A stretch of DNA of 64,000 nucleotides, taken from contig PAYY01000001.1 of the NCBI GenBank assembly GCA_002715465.1, positions 159,057 through 223,056 of the forward strand. Reading direction: 5' to 3'. The position numbers were made by a program, and so were the translations under genes. Source of the stretch: Fidelibacterota bacterium (GTDB lineage Bacteria; Marinisomatota; Marinisomatia; Marinisomatales; S15-B10). Below the pieces are notes generated by a model. The model worked only from the letters and a program-made list of their open reading frames with translations, had not been told where the DNA came from and made no database searches. Positions 33,042 through 42,235 of the stretch are shown piece after piece; within the stretch, counting starts at the first letter, position 1; each line of letters opens with the position of its first letter.

Positions 33042-34103
33042 ATGATTATTTCATCACCAGGTAGAATTTGTCTTTTTGGAGAGCATCAGGATTATTTAGG
33101 ACTTCCTGTAATCGCAACAGCCATTTCTCTTCGGTTAACTATGCAAGCTAATAAACGTGACGATCAAAAAATTCATATAAAACTTCCTGACATAGGTAGC
33201 CAAGAATCTTTTTCTATTGAAGGTGATTTAATCTATAGTAAACCAGCGGATTATTTTAAAAGTGGAATCAATACACTAAGGAAGGATGGTTTTAATTTTT
33301 CAAAGGGCTTAGATGTTACTGTTCGAGGAAGAATTCCTGTCCAAGCTGGAACCTCTAGTTCATCAGCTTTGGTTGTGTCTTGGATAAATTTGTTATCTAG
33401 GATGAGTGATCAAGCAACTGAATTGGATCCAGAGCAATTAGCAGATCTCGCATATCGTGCTGAAGTTACTGAATTTGATGAATCAGGTGGATTAATGGAT
33501 CAGTATACCAGTGCTTTGGGAGGAGTAGTTTATATAGAATCTGAGCCAAAAGTTTCAGTAAAAAAAATATCCTGTAATTTTGGAACTTTTGTTCTTGGTG
33601 ACTCACTTGAAAAAAAAGATACTCAAAATATTCTTGCTAAATCAAAAGAAAAAGTAATTGATATTGTTAATCGCATCAAAATTGAAAGGGCAGATTTTTC
33701 ATTGAAGAATATTATTTGTTCAGAAATTTCAGAGATGAAATTTCTTAGTAGTTATGATAGAAGTTTGCTAACAAAAACCATTGCTAATAGAGATATAACA
33801 CTTCAGGGATTAAGTATTCTTAATGAGGAAACCATCGATAGTAAAAAATTTGGATCTCTTCTTAATCAACAACAAGCGATATTGAGGGATACTCTTGAAG
33901 TGTCTACATCTAAAATTGATAGTATGCTTGAAGCAGCACTGAACGCGGGAGCTTTAGGAGGTAAAATTAATGGTTCAGGCGGTGGAGGTTGCATGTTTGT
34001 TTATGCTCCTAATGATCCTGAAGAAATAGTAATTGCTATTGAAAAGGCTGGAGGAAAAGGTTATGTTGTTCATTCAGATATAGGATCATCTATTGATGAC
34101 TAA
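33042..34103 (+). CDS. GHMP-family sugar kinase (galactokinase-like)
   Basis: A 353-residue cytoplasmic kinase. All GHMP motifs are present: GRICLFGEHQDYLG at residues 6-19 (galactokinase-type substrate signature), the ATP loop PVQAGTSSSSALV near 103-115, GGLMDQYTSALGG and the C-terminal GGKINGSGGGGCMF. It therefore phosphorylates a sugar, probably at the anomeric C1 hydroxyl. The downstream gene encodes a sugar nucleotidyltransferase, so the product is likely activated to an NDP-sugar instead of, or as well as, entering glycolysis. The exact sugar (galactose, N-acetylgalactosamine, fucose-like, other) is not deducible. Confidence 0.85.
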   Translation: MIISSPGRICLFGEHQDYLGLPVIATAISLRLTMQANKRDDQKIHIKLPDIGSQESFSIEGDLIYSKPADYFKSGINTLRKDGFNFSKGLDVTVRGRIPVQAGTSSSSALVVSWINLLSRMSDQATELDPEQLADLAYRAEVTEFDESGGLMDQYTSALGGVVYIESEPKVSVKKISCNFGTFVLGDSLEKKDTQNILAKSKEKVIDIVNRIKIERADFSLKNIICSEISEMKFLSSYDRSLLTKTIANRDITLQGLSILNEETIDSKKFGSLLNQQQAILRDTLEVSTSKIDSMLEAALNAGALGGKINGSGGGGCMFVYAPNDPEEIVIAIEKAGGKGYVVHSDIGSSIDD

Positions 34104-34947
34104 TAATTTAATGATTTTGGCTGCGGGTATATCTTCGCGAATGAAACGTTCGGCTGAATTTGATTCAGTATCTAGTGTATCAAAAGAGGCTCTTAATAAA
34201 CCAAAAATGATGCTTAATATGGGAAGCAGTAAGCGTCCTTTTTTAGATTATCTTTTAGATAATGCAAAAAATGCTGGCTATAAAGATATATTGTTTATAA
34301 TAAATGATAGAGATAATACTGTTTTTGATTACTATACAAATAATAAAGGAGATAATTTTTTCCATGGATTAAATTTTTCGTTTGCTAAGCAAGTAATTCC
34401 TAATGGTCGATCAAAACCATTAGGAACAGCTGATGCTGTAATAACAGGTTTAAAATCTAAACCTGAATGGTCGGGTCAAAAGTTTACAGTTTGTAATAGT
34501 GATAATCTCTATTCTGTTAATGTTCTAAAGTCGCTTAGGAAAGATAAGAATCTTTCTTCACTTATTGATTATGATCGTGATAGTTTAGGAGTAGAGCCAA
34601 AACGAGTACATGCCTTTGCAGTTATTTGGAAGGACAATGATGGATTCTTAACCGATATAGTTGAAAAACCTGATGAAAGACAAATAAAAGAAGCAACTGA
34701 CAAAAATGGAAGAATAGGGGTTAGCATGAATATTTTCAAACTTGATTATGATATAATTTTTCCTTTATTAATTGAGACACCTATTAACCCTAAACGTGAC
34801 GAAAAAGAATTAACTAAAACTGTTAGGATGCTTGTAGATAAATATGAGAAAAGTGTTTATACAATACCTATATCAGAACGAGTTCCTGATTTAACAACAA
34901 TTAAAGATGTAGAAGATGTAGAAACTTTTATAGCATCAAAAGTTTGA
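34096..34947 (+). CDS. Sugar-1-phosphate nucleotidyltransferase-like protein
   Basis: A GT-A fold nucleotidyltransferase. The signature MILAAGISSRMKRS is at the N-terminus, followed by the activating Lys region KPKMMLNMG, the GRSKPLGTADAV segment and the metal-binding CNSDNLYS (an SDN version of the usual GD). It would join a nucleotide to the sugar phosphate made by the upstream kinase. At about 284 residues it is a stand-alone enzyme without left-handed beta-helix. It overlaps the kinase gene by 8 bases; ATG 34096 was chosen over an adjacent TTG at 34093. This kinase-plus-transferase pairing resembles separated fucokinase/pyrophosphorylase (FKP) or HddA/HddC couples. Confidence 0.8.
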   Translation: MTNNLMILAAGISSRMKRSAEFDSVSSVSKEALNKPKMMLNMGSSKRPFLDYLLDNAKNAGYKDILFIINDRDNTVFDYYTNNKGDNFFHGLNFSFAKQVIPNGRSKPLGTADAVITGLKSKPEWSGQKFTVCNSDNLYSVNVLKSLRKDKNLSSLIDYDRDSLGVEPKRVHAFAVIWKDNDGFLTDIVEKPDERQIKEATDKNGRIGVSMNIFKLDYDIIFPLLIETPINPKRDEKELTKTVRMLVDKYEKSVYTIPISERVPDLTTIKDVEDVETFIASKV

Positions 34948-35027
34948 ATTTTATAATACTCTTTAAATAATTTTAACAGGAAAGTTCAGATCCTCAAAGT
35001 GTATATCTCTAGATTAGGAAAAATTAA

Positions 35028-36104
35028 ATGTATAGAAATTTAATATTATTTTTTTCGTTAATTATTTCAATTAATTCAGCTCAGACTAAAGGAAAAAATC
35101 TTATACTTATTACTATGGATGGACTGCGTTGGCAGGAAATATTCTATGGTGCTGATTCTGTTCTTATTCAGGACTCAAAATTTGTTGAAGATTTAAATAT
35201 TTTACAAAACCGTTTCTGGGCTAATTCTGTGGCTGAGCGTAGAGAAAAACTAATGCCATTCTTTTGGAAAACTATATCTAAAAATGGGCAACTTTATGGT
35301 AATCATGATAAAGGAAGTAGGGTTCTTCTAGTGAATAAAGAATGGTTCTCATATCCTGGTTATAATGAAATATTAACTGGATTTGCTGATCCTGAGATCA
35401 TCAGTAATGATAAAATATGGAATAAAAATATTACATTTCTTGAGTTTTTAAATGGTCAAAGGCATTATTCTGGAAAGGTAGCGGCATTTTGTTCATGGGA
35501 GGTTTTCCCATATATAGTTAATACCCAAAGGAGTAATATTCCAATAAGTGCTGGAAGGGGTGGAGCAATGGGCTCAAGGCTAACTGATAGAGAAAAGTTG
35601 CTTAATAAGTTAATCCAAGATATGCCTACTCCATTTAAAAAAGTTCGTTGGGATTCTTTTACTTTTCAACTTTCCATGGAATATCTTGAAAAGAAAAGAC
35701 CAAAGGTTCTTTATATTGCTTTCGACGCTACGGATGATTACGCTCATGAAGGGAAATACGATCGTTATTTAATGGCAGCTTATCGGCAAGATCAATTTCT
35801 TAATGAACTTTGGCAATGGCTTCAATCTCATCCATTTTATAGGAAAAAAACTTCCATAATTATTACTACAGATCATGGCCGAGGCGAGCTTGATAAATGG
35901 ACAAACCATGGTCGGAATGTGAGCGGTGGAGATAAAGTTTGGTTAGCGGTCATGGGTCCAGATACTCCGGCCTCTGGTGAAATGGATGATCATTCTCCTA
36001 TTTTCAGCAACCAGATTGCTGCGACTGCAAGTGCTCTTTTAAATGTACGCTATGTGAGCAGAAAACCTATAGGAGGTATAATAGAAACGATGATAAAAAA
36101 ATGA
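35028..36104 (+). CDS. Secreted alkaline-phosphatase-superfamily phosphodiesterase/hydrolase
   Basis: A 358-residue metalloenzyme of the alkaline phosphatase/NPP superfamily, with an N-terminal signal (about 1-18). Metal-site segments are LITMDGLRWQ (D31), FDATDDYAHEGKYD, TTDHGRG and WTNHGRNV. The nucleophile position appears as Ser108 in FSYPGYNEILTG, where NPP enzymes carry Thr or Ser in a TFPNH-type context. The substrate is unknown; phosphate or sulfate esters and phosphodiesters are possible. It is 80 bases after the nucleotidyltransferase and shares the strand, so a link to the sugar locus is likely but not proven. Confidence 0.75.
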   Translation: MYRNLILFFSLIISINSAQTKGKNLILITMDGLRWQEIFYGADSVLIQDSKFVEDLNILQNRFWANSVAERREKLMPFFWKTISKNGQLYGNHDKGSRVLLVNKEWFSYPGYNEILTGFADPEIISNDKIWNKNITFLEFLNGQRHYSGKVAAFCSWEVFPYIVNTQRSNIPISAGRGGAMGSRLTDREKLLNKLIQDMPTPFKKVRWDSFTFQLSMEYLEKKRPKVLYIAFDATDDYAHEGKYDRYLMAAYRQDQFLNELWQWLQSHPFYRKKTSIIITTDHGRGELDKWTNHGRNVSGGDKVWLAVMGPDTPASGEMDDHSPIFSNQIAATASALLNVRYVSRKPIGGIIETMIKK

Positions 36105-36221
36105 AGGTTATAACTTCAACTAATTATTTCAATAATAACGAGTTATTATTTTCTTTTTTTATTATTTCTTTTGGAGTTGTCCTCCCAATGGCAATGTGAA
36201 AATTCAAAATCATTCAAACTA

Positions 36222-37904
36222 ATGATCATAAGAACCTTCATATTTCTAATACTGTTACCTGTTCTTATATGGTGTTATTCTGCCGCAGATTCGGTTATTA
36301 GCATAAGTCCGTCCTATGATGTTATTATTCGAAATGGCACTGTCTATGATGGTACGGGCTCTCATGGTAAAGTTTCTGACCTTGCTATTTCTGCTGATCG
36401 GATTGCAAAGATTTCACCCAATCTTTTTGGAAAGGGAAAAATGGAGATTGATGCTACAGGCATGGCTGTCACTCCTGGTTTTATCAACATGTTGAGCTGG
36501 GCTACTGAATCACTCATCATCGATGGACATTCACAGAGCGATATTCGACAAGGTGTAACTCTGGAAATTTTTGGAGAAGGAATTTCTATGGGCCCGCTTA
36601 ATAATGAAATGAAATCGAGATTTGATAACCAGTTAGAGTGGACAACTCTTAGTGAATATCTTGAATCTCTAGTAAAAAAAGGTGTTTCACCAAACGTAGC
36701 TTCTTTTGTTGGAGCGACAACATTGAGAATACATCAGGTGGGATATACTAACCGTCCACCTACAAATGATGAGATGGAAACTATGAAAGCTCTTGTCAGA
36801 CAAGAAATGCAAGGAGGTGCTATGGGAATAGGTTCTTCGCTCATCTATGCTCCAGCATTTTATTCCTCTACTGAAGAACTAATTGAACTGTGTAAAGTTG
36901 CATCCAAGTATGGTGGAATGTATATCTCTCACTTACGTAGTGAGAGCAATAATTTAATTCAGGCACTTGATGAACTTATCAGGATTGCTAAAGAAGCAAA
37001 TATTCCTGCTGAAATATATCACCTTAAAGCGGCTGGTAAAAAAAATCATTATAAGATGGATTTTGCCATTGCTAAAATAGATTCTGCTCGATCAGCTGGG
37101 CTTCAGATTACAGCTAACATTTATACTTATACTGCTGGTGCTACCGGGCTTAATGCTTCTATGCCACCATGGGTTCAAGAGGGTGGTTATGAAAAATGGT
37201 CATTAAGACTTAAAGATCCTGAGATCCGTGCTAGAGTGATCATTGATATGAAAAATGAGAATGGTGATTGGGAAAATCTTGGTTTATTGGCTGGTTATAA
37301 CAATGTTTTGTTGAACGGTTTTAAGAATATCAAATTGCGTAGTTATATTGGAAAAACATTAGAAGAGGTTGCTGAAATGCGAGGTTCTTCACCAGAAGAA
37401 ACGGCTATGGATTTAGTAGTAGAAGATGGAAGCAGGGTAGAGGCTGTTTATTTTCTTATGTCAGAAGAAAATGTGAAAAAAAAATTAAGAGTACCATATG
37501 TTAGTTTTGATTCTGATGCGGGGTCCTTTGCAACTGAGGGTGATTTCCTGAATTCTAATCCTCATCCTCGAGCTTATGGGAATTTTGCTAGGTTACTTGG
37601 TAAATACGTTAGAGATGAAAAAGTAATACCTTTACATGAAGCAGTTTTTCGTCTTTCTGGATTACCAGCTATGAATTTAAAACTTAAAGATAGGGGTTTT
37701 CTCAAAGAGAATTATTTTGCCGATATAGTAATTTTTGATCCTTTAATAATTCAGGATCATGCGACTTATGAAAAACCCCATCAATATTCTACAGGTGTTT
37801 ACCATGTTTTTGTTAATGGTGAGCAAGTTTTAAAAGATGGAGAACATACTGGTGCTATGCCAGGTAGAGTTGTTCGAGGTCCAGGTTGGAAGGGTGCGTA
37901 TTAA
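36222..37904 (+). CDS. D-aminoacylase-like amidohydrolase with altered metal site
   Basis: Exported amidohydrolase-superfamily protein resembling N-acyl-D-amino-acid deacylases: DVIIRNGTVYDGTG at the N-terminus, IDATGMAVTPGFI before the barrel, ISHLRSE (H237), YHLKAAGK (H267) and FDSDAG (about 430-432). The HxH that follows PGFI in active homologues is replaced by NMLSWA, and the usual metal Cys of VGNCG is replaced in FGEGIS. It may use one metal differently, act on another bond, or be a binding protein. ATG 36222 was chosen over TTG 36171 because it opens directly onto a signal peptide (IIRTFIFLILLPVLIW). Confidence 0.8.
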   Translation: MIIRTFIFLILLPVLIWCYSAADSVISISPSYDVIIRNGTVYDGTGSHGKVSDLAISADRIAKISPNLFGKGKMEIDATGMAVTPGFINMLSWATESLIIDGHSQSDIRQGVTLEIFGEGISMGPLNNEMKSRFDNQLEWTTLSEYLESLVKKGVSPNVASFVGATTLRIHQVGYTNRPPTNDEMETMKALVRQEMQGGAMGIGSSLIYAPAFYSSTEELIELCKVASKYGGMYISHLRSESNNLIQALDELIRIAKEANIPAEIYHLKAAGKKNHYKMDFAIAKIDSARSAGLQITANIYTYTAGATGLNASMPPWVQEGGYEKWSLRLKDPEIRARVIIDMKNENGDWENLGLLAGYNNVLLNGFKNIKLRSYIGKTLEEVAEMRGSSPEETAMDLVVEDGSRVEAVYFLMSEENVKKKLRVPYVSFDSDAGSFATEGDFLNSNPHPRAYGNFARLLGKYVRDEKVIPLHEAVFRLSGLPAMNLKLKDRGFLKENYFADIVIFDPLIIQDHATYEKPHQYSTGVYHVFVNGEQVLKDGEHTGAMPGRVVRGPGWKGAY

Positions 37905-37958
37905 ATTCTTTTCAAATTTTTCAAAATCATCCAAGTTAATTATGATTTATTCAAGATG

Positions 37959-37986
37959 AAAAAACCCCGCTTTAGCGGGGTTTTTT
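37959..37986. terminator. Strong bidirectional rho-independent terminator
   Basis: The perfect stem CCCCGC (37965-37970) / GCGGGG (37975-37980) has a TTTA tetraloop. It is flanked by six A on the left and six T on the right, so it works on both strands. It separates the convergent amidohydrolase and ftsZ genes and ends the division cluster. Confidence 0.95.
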
Positions 37987-38018
37987 GGGAAACTACTTTT
38001 ATAAAGTAGCTATATATA

Positions 38019-39194
38019 CTACTGATTTCGTTGCCTTAGAATAGCTGGTATTTCAAGATCATCATCTTTAAAGATAATTGGTTCTGGATTCTCCTTTAGT
38101 TTTTCATCTAGATTCATTTCCTTTGATTGGTAGGCAGGAACATTTGGAGTCTCATGGATTTTCTCAGCAACTTCTTTAAAAGTTGGAATTGGAGTTTTAT
38201 CTCGATTGAAATCATTAATTTCAGTTGTCCTACCCTTTGCATTGAAGCCAGTGGCTATAACTGTAACATGAATTTCTTCTTGAAGTGAAGGATCTATAAC
38301 TGCTCCAAATATTATATTTGCCTCCTCTCCAGCCTCATCAAATATAATTTGTGAAGCGTCATCAGCTTCCATTAGTGTTAAATCAGGACCTCCTGTAATA
38401 TTAACCAAAACTCCTTGTGCACCTTGCATATTGACATCATCTAAAAGTGGAGATGAAATAGCTTGTTGTGCTGCAAGCACTGCTCTTTCTTCACCGATAG
38501 CGACTCCTGTTCCCATTATTGCATCACCCATGTCTCTCATTATTGTGTCGACATCAGCAAAATCAAGATTGATTAAACCATGGACATTAATTAGGTCAGA
38601 AATTCCTCTTGTAGCTTGATGCAATATGGTATCTGCTAATTGAAATGCTTCAGTTAAGGTTGTTGATTTATCTGCAATTGAAAGTAGCTTTTGATTAGGA
38701 ATAGAAATAAGTGTATCACAATTTCTTTGCATTTCTTCAATACCAGAATTGGCACGGTTCATTCGTTTTGGGCCTTCAAAATTGAATGGACGAGTAGCTA
38801 TACCAACTGTTAAAGCATTTAGTTCTCTTGCAATTTGTGCTATAATGGGAGCAGCACCTGTCCCTGTACCTCCTCCCATACCAGCTGTTACAAATATCAT
38901 ATCAGCGCCATCAATTATTGTTGCAACAGCATCCTTTTCTGTTTCCATTGCTATTTTTCCAACGTCTGCTTTTGCACCAGCACCAAGTCCTTTCGTTAGA
39001 TTTTTTCCTATTTGAATTTTTGTTTCTGCTCTATTATTATCTAGATCTTGTGCATCTGTATTGACAGCTATAAACTCCACACCGCTTAGGCCTAATGTAA
39101 TCATTCTATTTATTGCGTTTCCGCCGGCTCCGCCAACACCAATAACCTTTATCCGAGCTCTTTGATCAGCTAATGTTTCAAATTCAAAATGCAT
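38019..39194 (-). CDS. ftsZ: Cell division GTPase FtsZ
   Basis: Tubulin-like GTPase that forms the division ring. It has 391 residues. The N-terminal IKVIGVGGAGGNAINRM, the GTP signature GGGTGTGAAP (about 104-113) and RPFNFEGPKR are clear, and the synergy loop follows. A variable linker leads to the conserved C-terminal peptide (LEIPAILRQRNQ) that binds FtsA. It is the last gene of the division/cell-wall cluster, 72 bases downstream of ftsA, and ends about 30 bases before the shared terminator. Confidence 0.98.
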   Translation of the reverse strand: MHFEFETLADQRARIKVIGVGGAGGNAINRMITLGLSGVEFIAVNTDAQDLDNNRAETKIQIGKNLTKGLGAGAKADVGKIAMETEKDAVATIIDGADMIFVTAGMGGGTGTGAAPIIAQIARELNALTVGIATRPFNFEGPKRMNRANSGIEEMQRNCDTLISIPNQKLLSIADKSTTLTEAFQLADTILHQATRGISDLINVHGLINLDFADVDTIMRDMGDAIMGTGVAIGEERAVLAAQQAISSPLLDDVNMQGAQGVLVNITGGPDLTLMEADDASQIIFDEAGEEANIIFGAVIDPSLQEEIHVTVIATGFNAKGRTTEINDFNRDKTPIPTFKEVAEKIHETPNVPAYQSKEMNLDEKLKENPEPIIFKDDDLEIPAILRQRNQ

Positions 39195-39266
39195 GTTTAA
39201 CTCCTTTTTTTCCCCGCGAGTCAGAGCGTTTTATTTCTAAGTTATTTTACCCTAATCGCATATTAA

Positions 39267-40535
39267 TTAAAAAAAATCCCTCAACCATCCGCCTATATTT
39301 TTTACTAATTGAACTCCGATACCACTTTTTTTATTTGCGATATCAAATTCATTTTTAAAAATAGATGGATGCTGTACTAAACCAATAGCGGTTGCGTAGA
39401 TTGGACTTGCTGCTACATCTAACACACCACTTAAGCCGCCTTTTGGAATACCTATTTTTACTTGTGCCTCAAGTATTTCTTCACCTAAAATTGCACAGTT
39501 TTTCAAAAGTGCTCCGCCACCTGTAAGAACAACGCCAAAAGAAACACGATTCGGGATGTCAGCCCTTTCGATTTCTCGCTGTACCATTTGAAAAATTTCT
39601 TTCATTCTTGCTTCAACATATTTTGAGATCTCATGTTCATTAGCATTTTTGGGGGGGGCATCTGCTTTACAAGGCAATTCGAATTCAAGGTCATCAGAAG
39701 CCATTGACGCTTTAGCAGATCCATACTTTACTTTTATCTGTTCGGCATCTTCTAATGAAATCTGTGTCATCATAGCAATGTCATTGGAGATACTGTCACC
39801 ACCAATAGCCAAGACAGCTGAATGCCGTATTTCTCCCTCGAAAAATACACAAATGTCAGTAGTACCTCCACCTATATCTACTAGTACAACACCTAGATCT
39901 TTTTCATGTTGTTCAAGAACTGCCTCAGCTGAAGCTAGAGGTTGATAAACAAAACCTTGAACAATTAATCCTGCTTCTTCCACACACTTTGTTAGATTTT
40001 TTGCTGCTGATGTAGCACAAGTTATTAAATGGACCTTTGCTTCTAATCGACGACCTACCATGTCTACTGGATTCTTAATACCTGATTGAGTATCCACTAC
40101 AAACTCTTGTGGAAGTATATGAAGTATTTCTCGATCAATAGGTAGAGAAACAGCACGCGCCATTTCTAAAACTCGTTCAACATCTGTTTTTTTTATTTCT
40201 TCTTCAAATGCCATAGGATGACCATTTCTTATTGCAATCGCTCCTTGAGTGTTCAATCCGCGAATATGTTCGCCAGAAAGACCAACGAAGGCTTCAGAAA
40301 CTTTCATGTTAGCCTTTTTTTCAGCTTTATTTACAGCATCCTCAATTGCTTGTATAGTAGCATTGATATTTACTACGGTTCCTTTTTTAAGACCATTTGA
40401 TGCTACAACACTAGCACCTAATAGTTTCATGTCATTTTTTTTATAGTCTGATTGGGCTATAATACAACAAATCTTTGTAGTGCCTACATCAAGTCCGACA
40501 AAGGTTTCCCTATCTTGTGTAAATCCCTTGTTCAC
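39267..40535 (-). CDS. ftsA: Cell division protein FtsA
   Basis: Actin-like ATPase that tethers FtsZ to the membrane. It has 422 residues. The phosphate-binding motif VGLDVGTTKICC is near residue 14, GVVLVDIGGGTTDIC is in the second half and TGGGALLKN follows. The C-terminal amphipathic membrane-targeting helix (GVQLVKNIGGWLRDFF) is intact. It overlaps ftsQ by 4 bases (ATGA) on the minus strand and precedes ftsZ. Confidence 0.97.
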   Translation of the reverse strand: MNKGFTQDRETFVGLDVGTTKICCIIAQSDYKKNDMKLLGASVVASNGLKKGTVVNINATIQAIEDAVNKAEKKANMKVSEAFVGLSGEHIRGLNTQGAIAIRNGHPMAFEEEIKKTDVERVLEMARAVSLPIDREILHILPQEFVVDTQSGIKNPVDMVGRRLEAKVHLITCATSAAKNLTKCVEEAGLIVQGFVYQPLASAEAVLEQHEKDLGVVLVDIGGGTTDICVFFEGEIRHSAVLAIGGDSISNDIAMMTQISLEDAEQIKVKYGSAKASMASDDLEFELPCKADAPPKNANEHEISKYVEARMKEIFQMVQREIERADIPNRVSFGVVLTGGGALLKNCAILGEEILEAQVKIGIPKGGLSGVLDVAASPIYATAIGLVQHPSIFKNEFDIANKKSGIGVQLVKNIGGWLRDFF

Positions 40536-41311
40536 GTTTTCTCCCTTACAATAATCTGGTTTTTATAACGAAGATCTACATAACTATAATTATTTAAAGA
40601 CTTCAAACCAATAATTGTGTTATTAAATTGTTTAAGAAGGGCCAGTTGCTCTAAAATATTGGATTTGCCTAAATGAATTCTAGTAGGATTATCAGAAAGA
40701 ACAATAACATATTCATCATTGTTGTCTACCATTAATTCAGATAAATTTTCAAAAAGTGTAGGAAAAAATTCCTTAAGGTTCTTTAAATACTTTATGGCTT
40801 CCAATGTTTTCAAGGATAAACATTTTTTACCTACAGGATAAAGTTCAGGATCTATATTAAATCCTGCTAGTGTAGGAATCTCAAATTCCATTTCATCATG
40901 TCGAAGAGGCATTACGAACCCTTCTTCATCTACTACCAAAAAGAAGGGTAGATTTATATAAGCAATAGGCTCCCTTTCAATTATATCAATCATTATCTTA
41001 TTAGGGAATCTCCGACTAACACGAGATCCCTTTATATAAGAATGCTTTTCAATTTGTTCTTGTATAGTTTCAAGATTTATAATTTTTAAAGATTTTGCGA
41101 ATGGTATTTCCGATAGCGTTCTTACTTCATCTTGGCCTAAAATTTTGTTTCCACGAACCTCACTCTCTTTAAGGTTAAAAAATCCTGCTGTTTCTGACCA
41201 TTTAAATGCATAGTTAGTGATAAAAATAAAAATTGTTGTAGATAGGACTAATAATCCTATCAAGTAAATATTTTTCACAATTTCCTTCTTTTTTTTGATT
41301 CTTTTATTCAT
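40532..41311 (-). CDS. ftsQ: Cell division protein FtsQ
   Basis: Bitopic membrane protein of the divisome that links FtsL/FtsB to late proteins. It has a short basic cytoplasmic tail (MNKRIKKKKEIVKN), one transmembrane helix (about 14-32), a POTRA domain (FNLKESEVRGNKILGQDEV onward, split at its start) and the FtsQ beta domain with REPIAYINLP and VDEEGFVMPL. The 259-residue length is typical. It lies between murB and ftsA with 4-base overlaps. No ddl gene is present beside it, unlike many proteobacterial clusters. Confidence 0.9.
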   Translation of the reverse strand: MNKRIKKKKEIVKNIYLIGLLVLSTTIFIFITNYAFKWSETAGFFNLKESEVRGNKILGQDEVRTLSEIPFAKSLKIINLETIQEQIEKHSYIKGSRVSRRFPNKIMIDIIEREPIAYINLPFFLVVDEEGFVMPLRHDEMEFEIPTLAGFNIDPELYPVGKKCLSLKTLEAIKYLKNLKEFFPTLFENLSELMVDNNDEYVIVLSDNPTRIHLGKSNILEQLALLKQFNNTIIGLKSLNNYSYVDLRYKNQIIVREKT

Positions 41312-42228
41312 ATTTTAAATGCATTTTTTCCAAAGCCTAAAGTTTTTATTTCGAGTTCCAATTGAATTTGAAATTTTTCCCAAACAGCTTTCTTAGCTAT
41401 TCTAATTAATTCAGCGATATCGTCAGATGAAGCTTTACCATGATTAAGAAAAAAATTTGCATGTTTAGTTGATATTTCAGCATCACCTACTCTCGTACCT
41501 TTTAAACCTGCTTTATCAATGAGCATTCCTGCTGCCTTTTCAGGAGGGTTTTTAAATACTGAGCCTGCTGATCGGAATCTAAGAGGTTGTGTAAGCTTCC
41601 TGTTGGCACTAGCTTTTGTCTTAAGTTTTTGAATTTCTTCTTGAGATCCTTTTAGAAATTTGAAATTTGCAGAAATTAATATTTCATTGTTTCTAATTGA
41701 AGAGTATCTATAGTTAAATTTTATTTTTGCTTTATTTACAGTTTTTATTTTTCCTTGTAATGTCATAATTCTCATGTCTATCAAAAAGTTCGAAATTTCT
41801 CTACCATAAGCACCAGCATTCATTTTAAGTGCTCCACCAAGGGTTCCAGGAACTCCTATTAAACTTTCAACACCAGTAAGTTCAGCATTTACGCATTTTT
41901 TTACGAAATGACCCATCATCACTCCACATTCAGAGTAAACATTGCTTTCATTAATTTCTAGGTTTTTGAATGTTTTTGAGAGGCTAATAACAAAACCTTG
42001 AAAACCTTCATCACTAACTAAAAGGTTTGACCCAGAACCTGCAAAAAAGGTAGGAATGGAACTTGACTTAGCTAGAGTTAGAATTTTTGAAAGATCTTCT
42101 TCATTAGCTGGATAAAAAAGACAAAGGGCTGGACCCCCAATTCCATAAGATGTATGGTTTTTCATAGGTTCATTCCAAATTATTTTCCCTTTAATTTCTT
42201 TTTCAAAAGCTTTGAATTCTGAATCCAC
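41308..42228 (-). CDS. murB: UDP-N-acetylenolpyruvoylglucosamine reductase
   Basis: FAD enzyme that makes UDP-MurNAc, the precursor to which the peptide is attached. It has 306 residues of the type II (Gram-positive-like) class. Motifs are NHTSYGIGGPALC, FFAGSGSNLLVSDEGFQGFV (FAD loop, split at its start), GVESLIGVPGTLGGALKMNAGAYG-type block with IGVPGTLGGA, and the active-site FRSAGSVFKNP. The gene lies 8 bases after murC and overlaps ftsQ by 4 bases. Confidence 0.96.
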   Translation of the reverse strand: MDSEFKAFEKEIKGKIIWNEPMKNHTSYGIGGPALCLFYPANEEDLSKILTLAKSSSIPTFFAGSGSNLLVSDEGFQGFVISLSKTFKNLEINESNVYSECGVMMGHFVKKCVNAELTGVESLIGVPGTLGGALKMNAGAYGREISNFLIDMRIMTLQGKIKTVNKAKIKFNYRYSSIRNNEILISANFKFLKGSQEEIQKLKTKASANRKLTQPLRFRSAGSVFKNPPEKAAGMLIDKAGLKGTRVGDAEISTKHANFFLNHGKASSDDIAELIRIAKKAVWEKFQIQLELEIKTLGFGKNAFKI

Positions 42229-42235
42229 TTCAACC

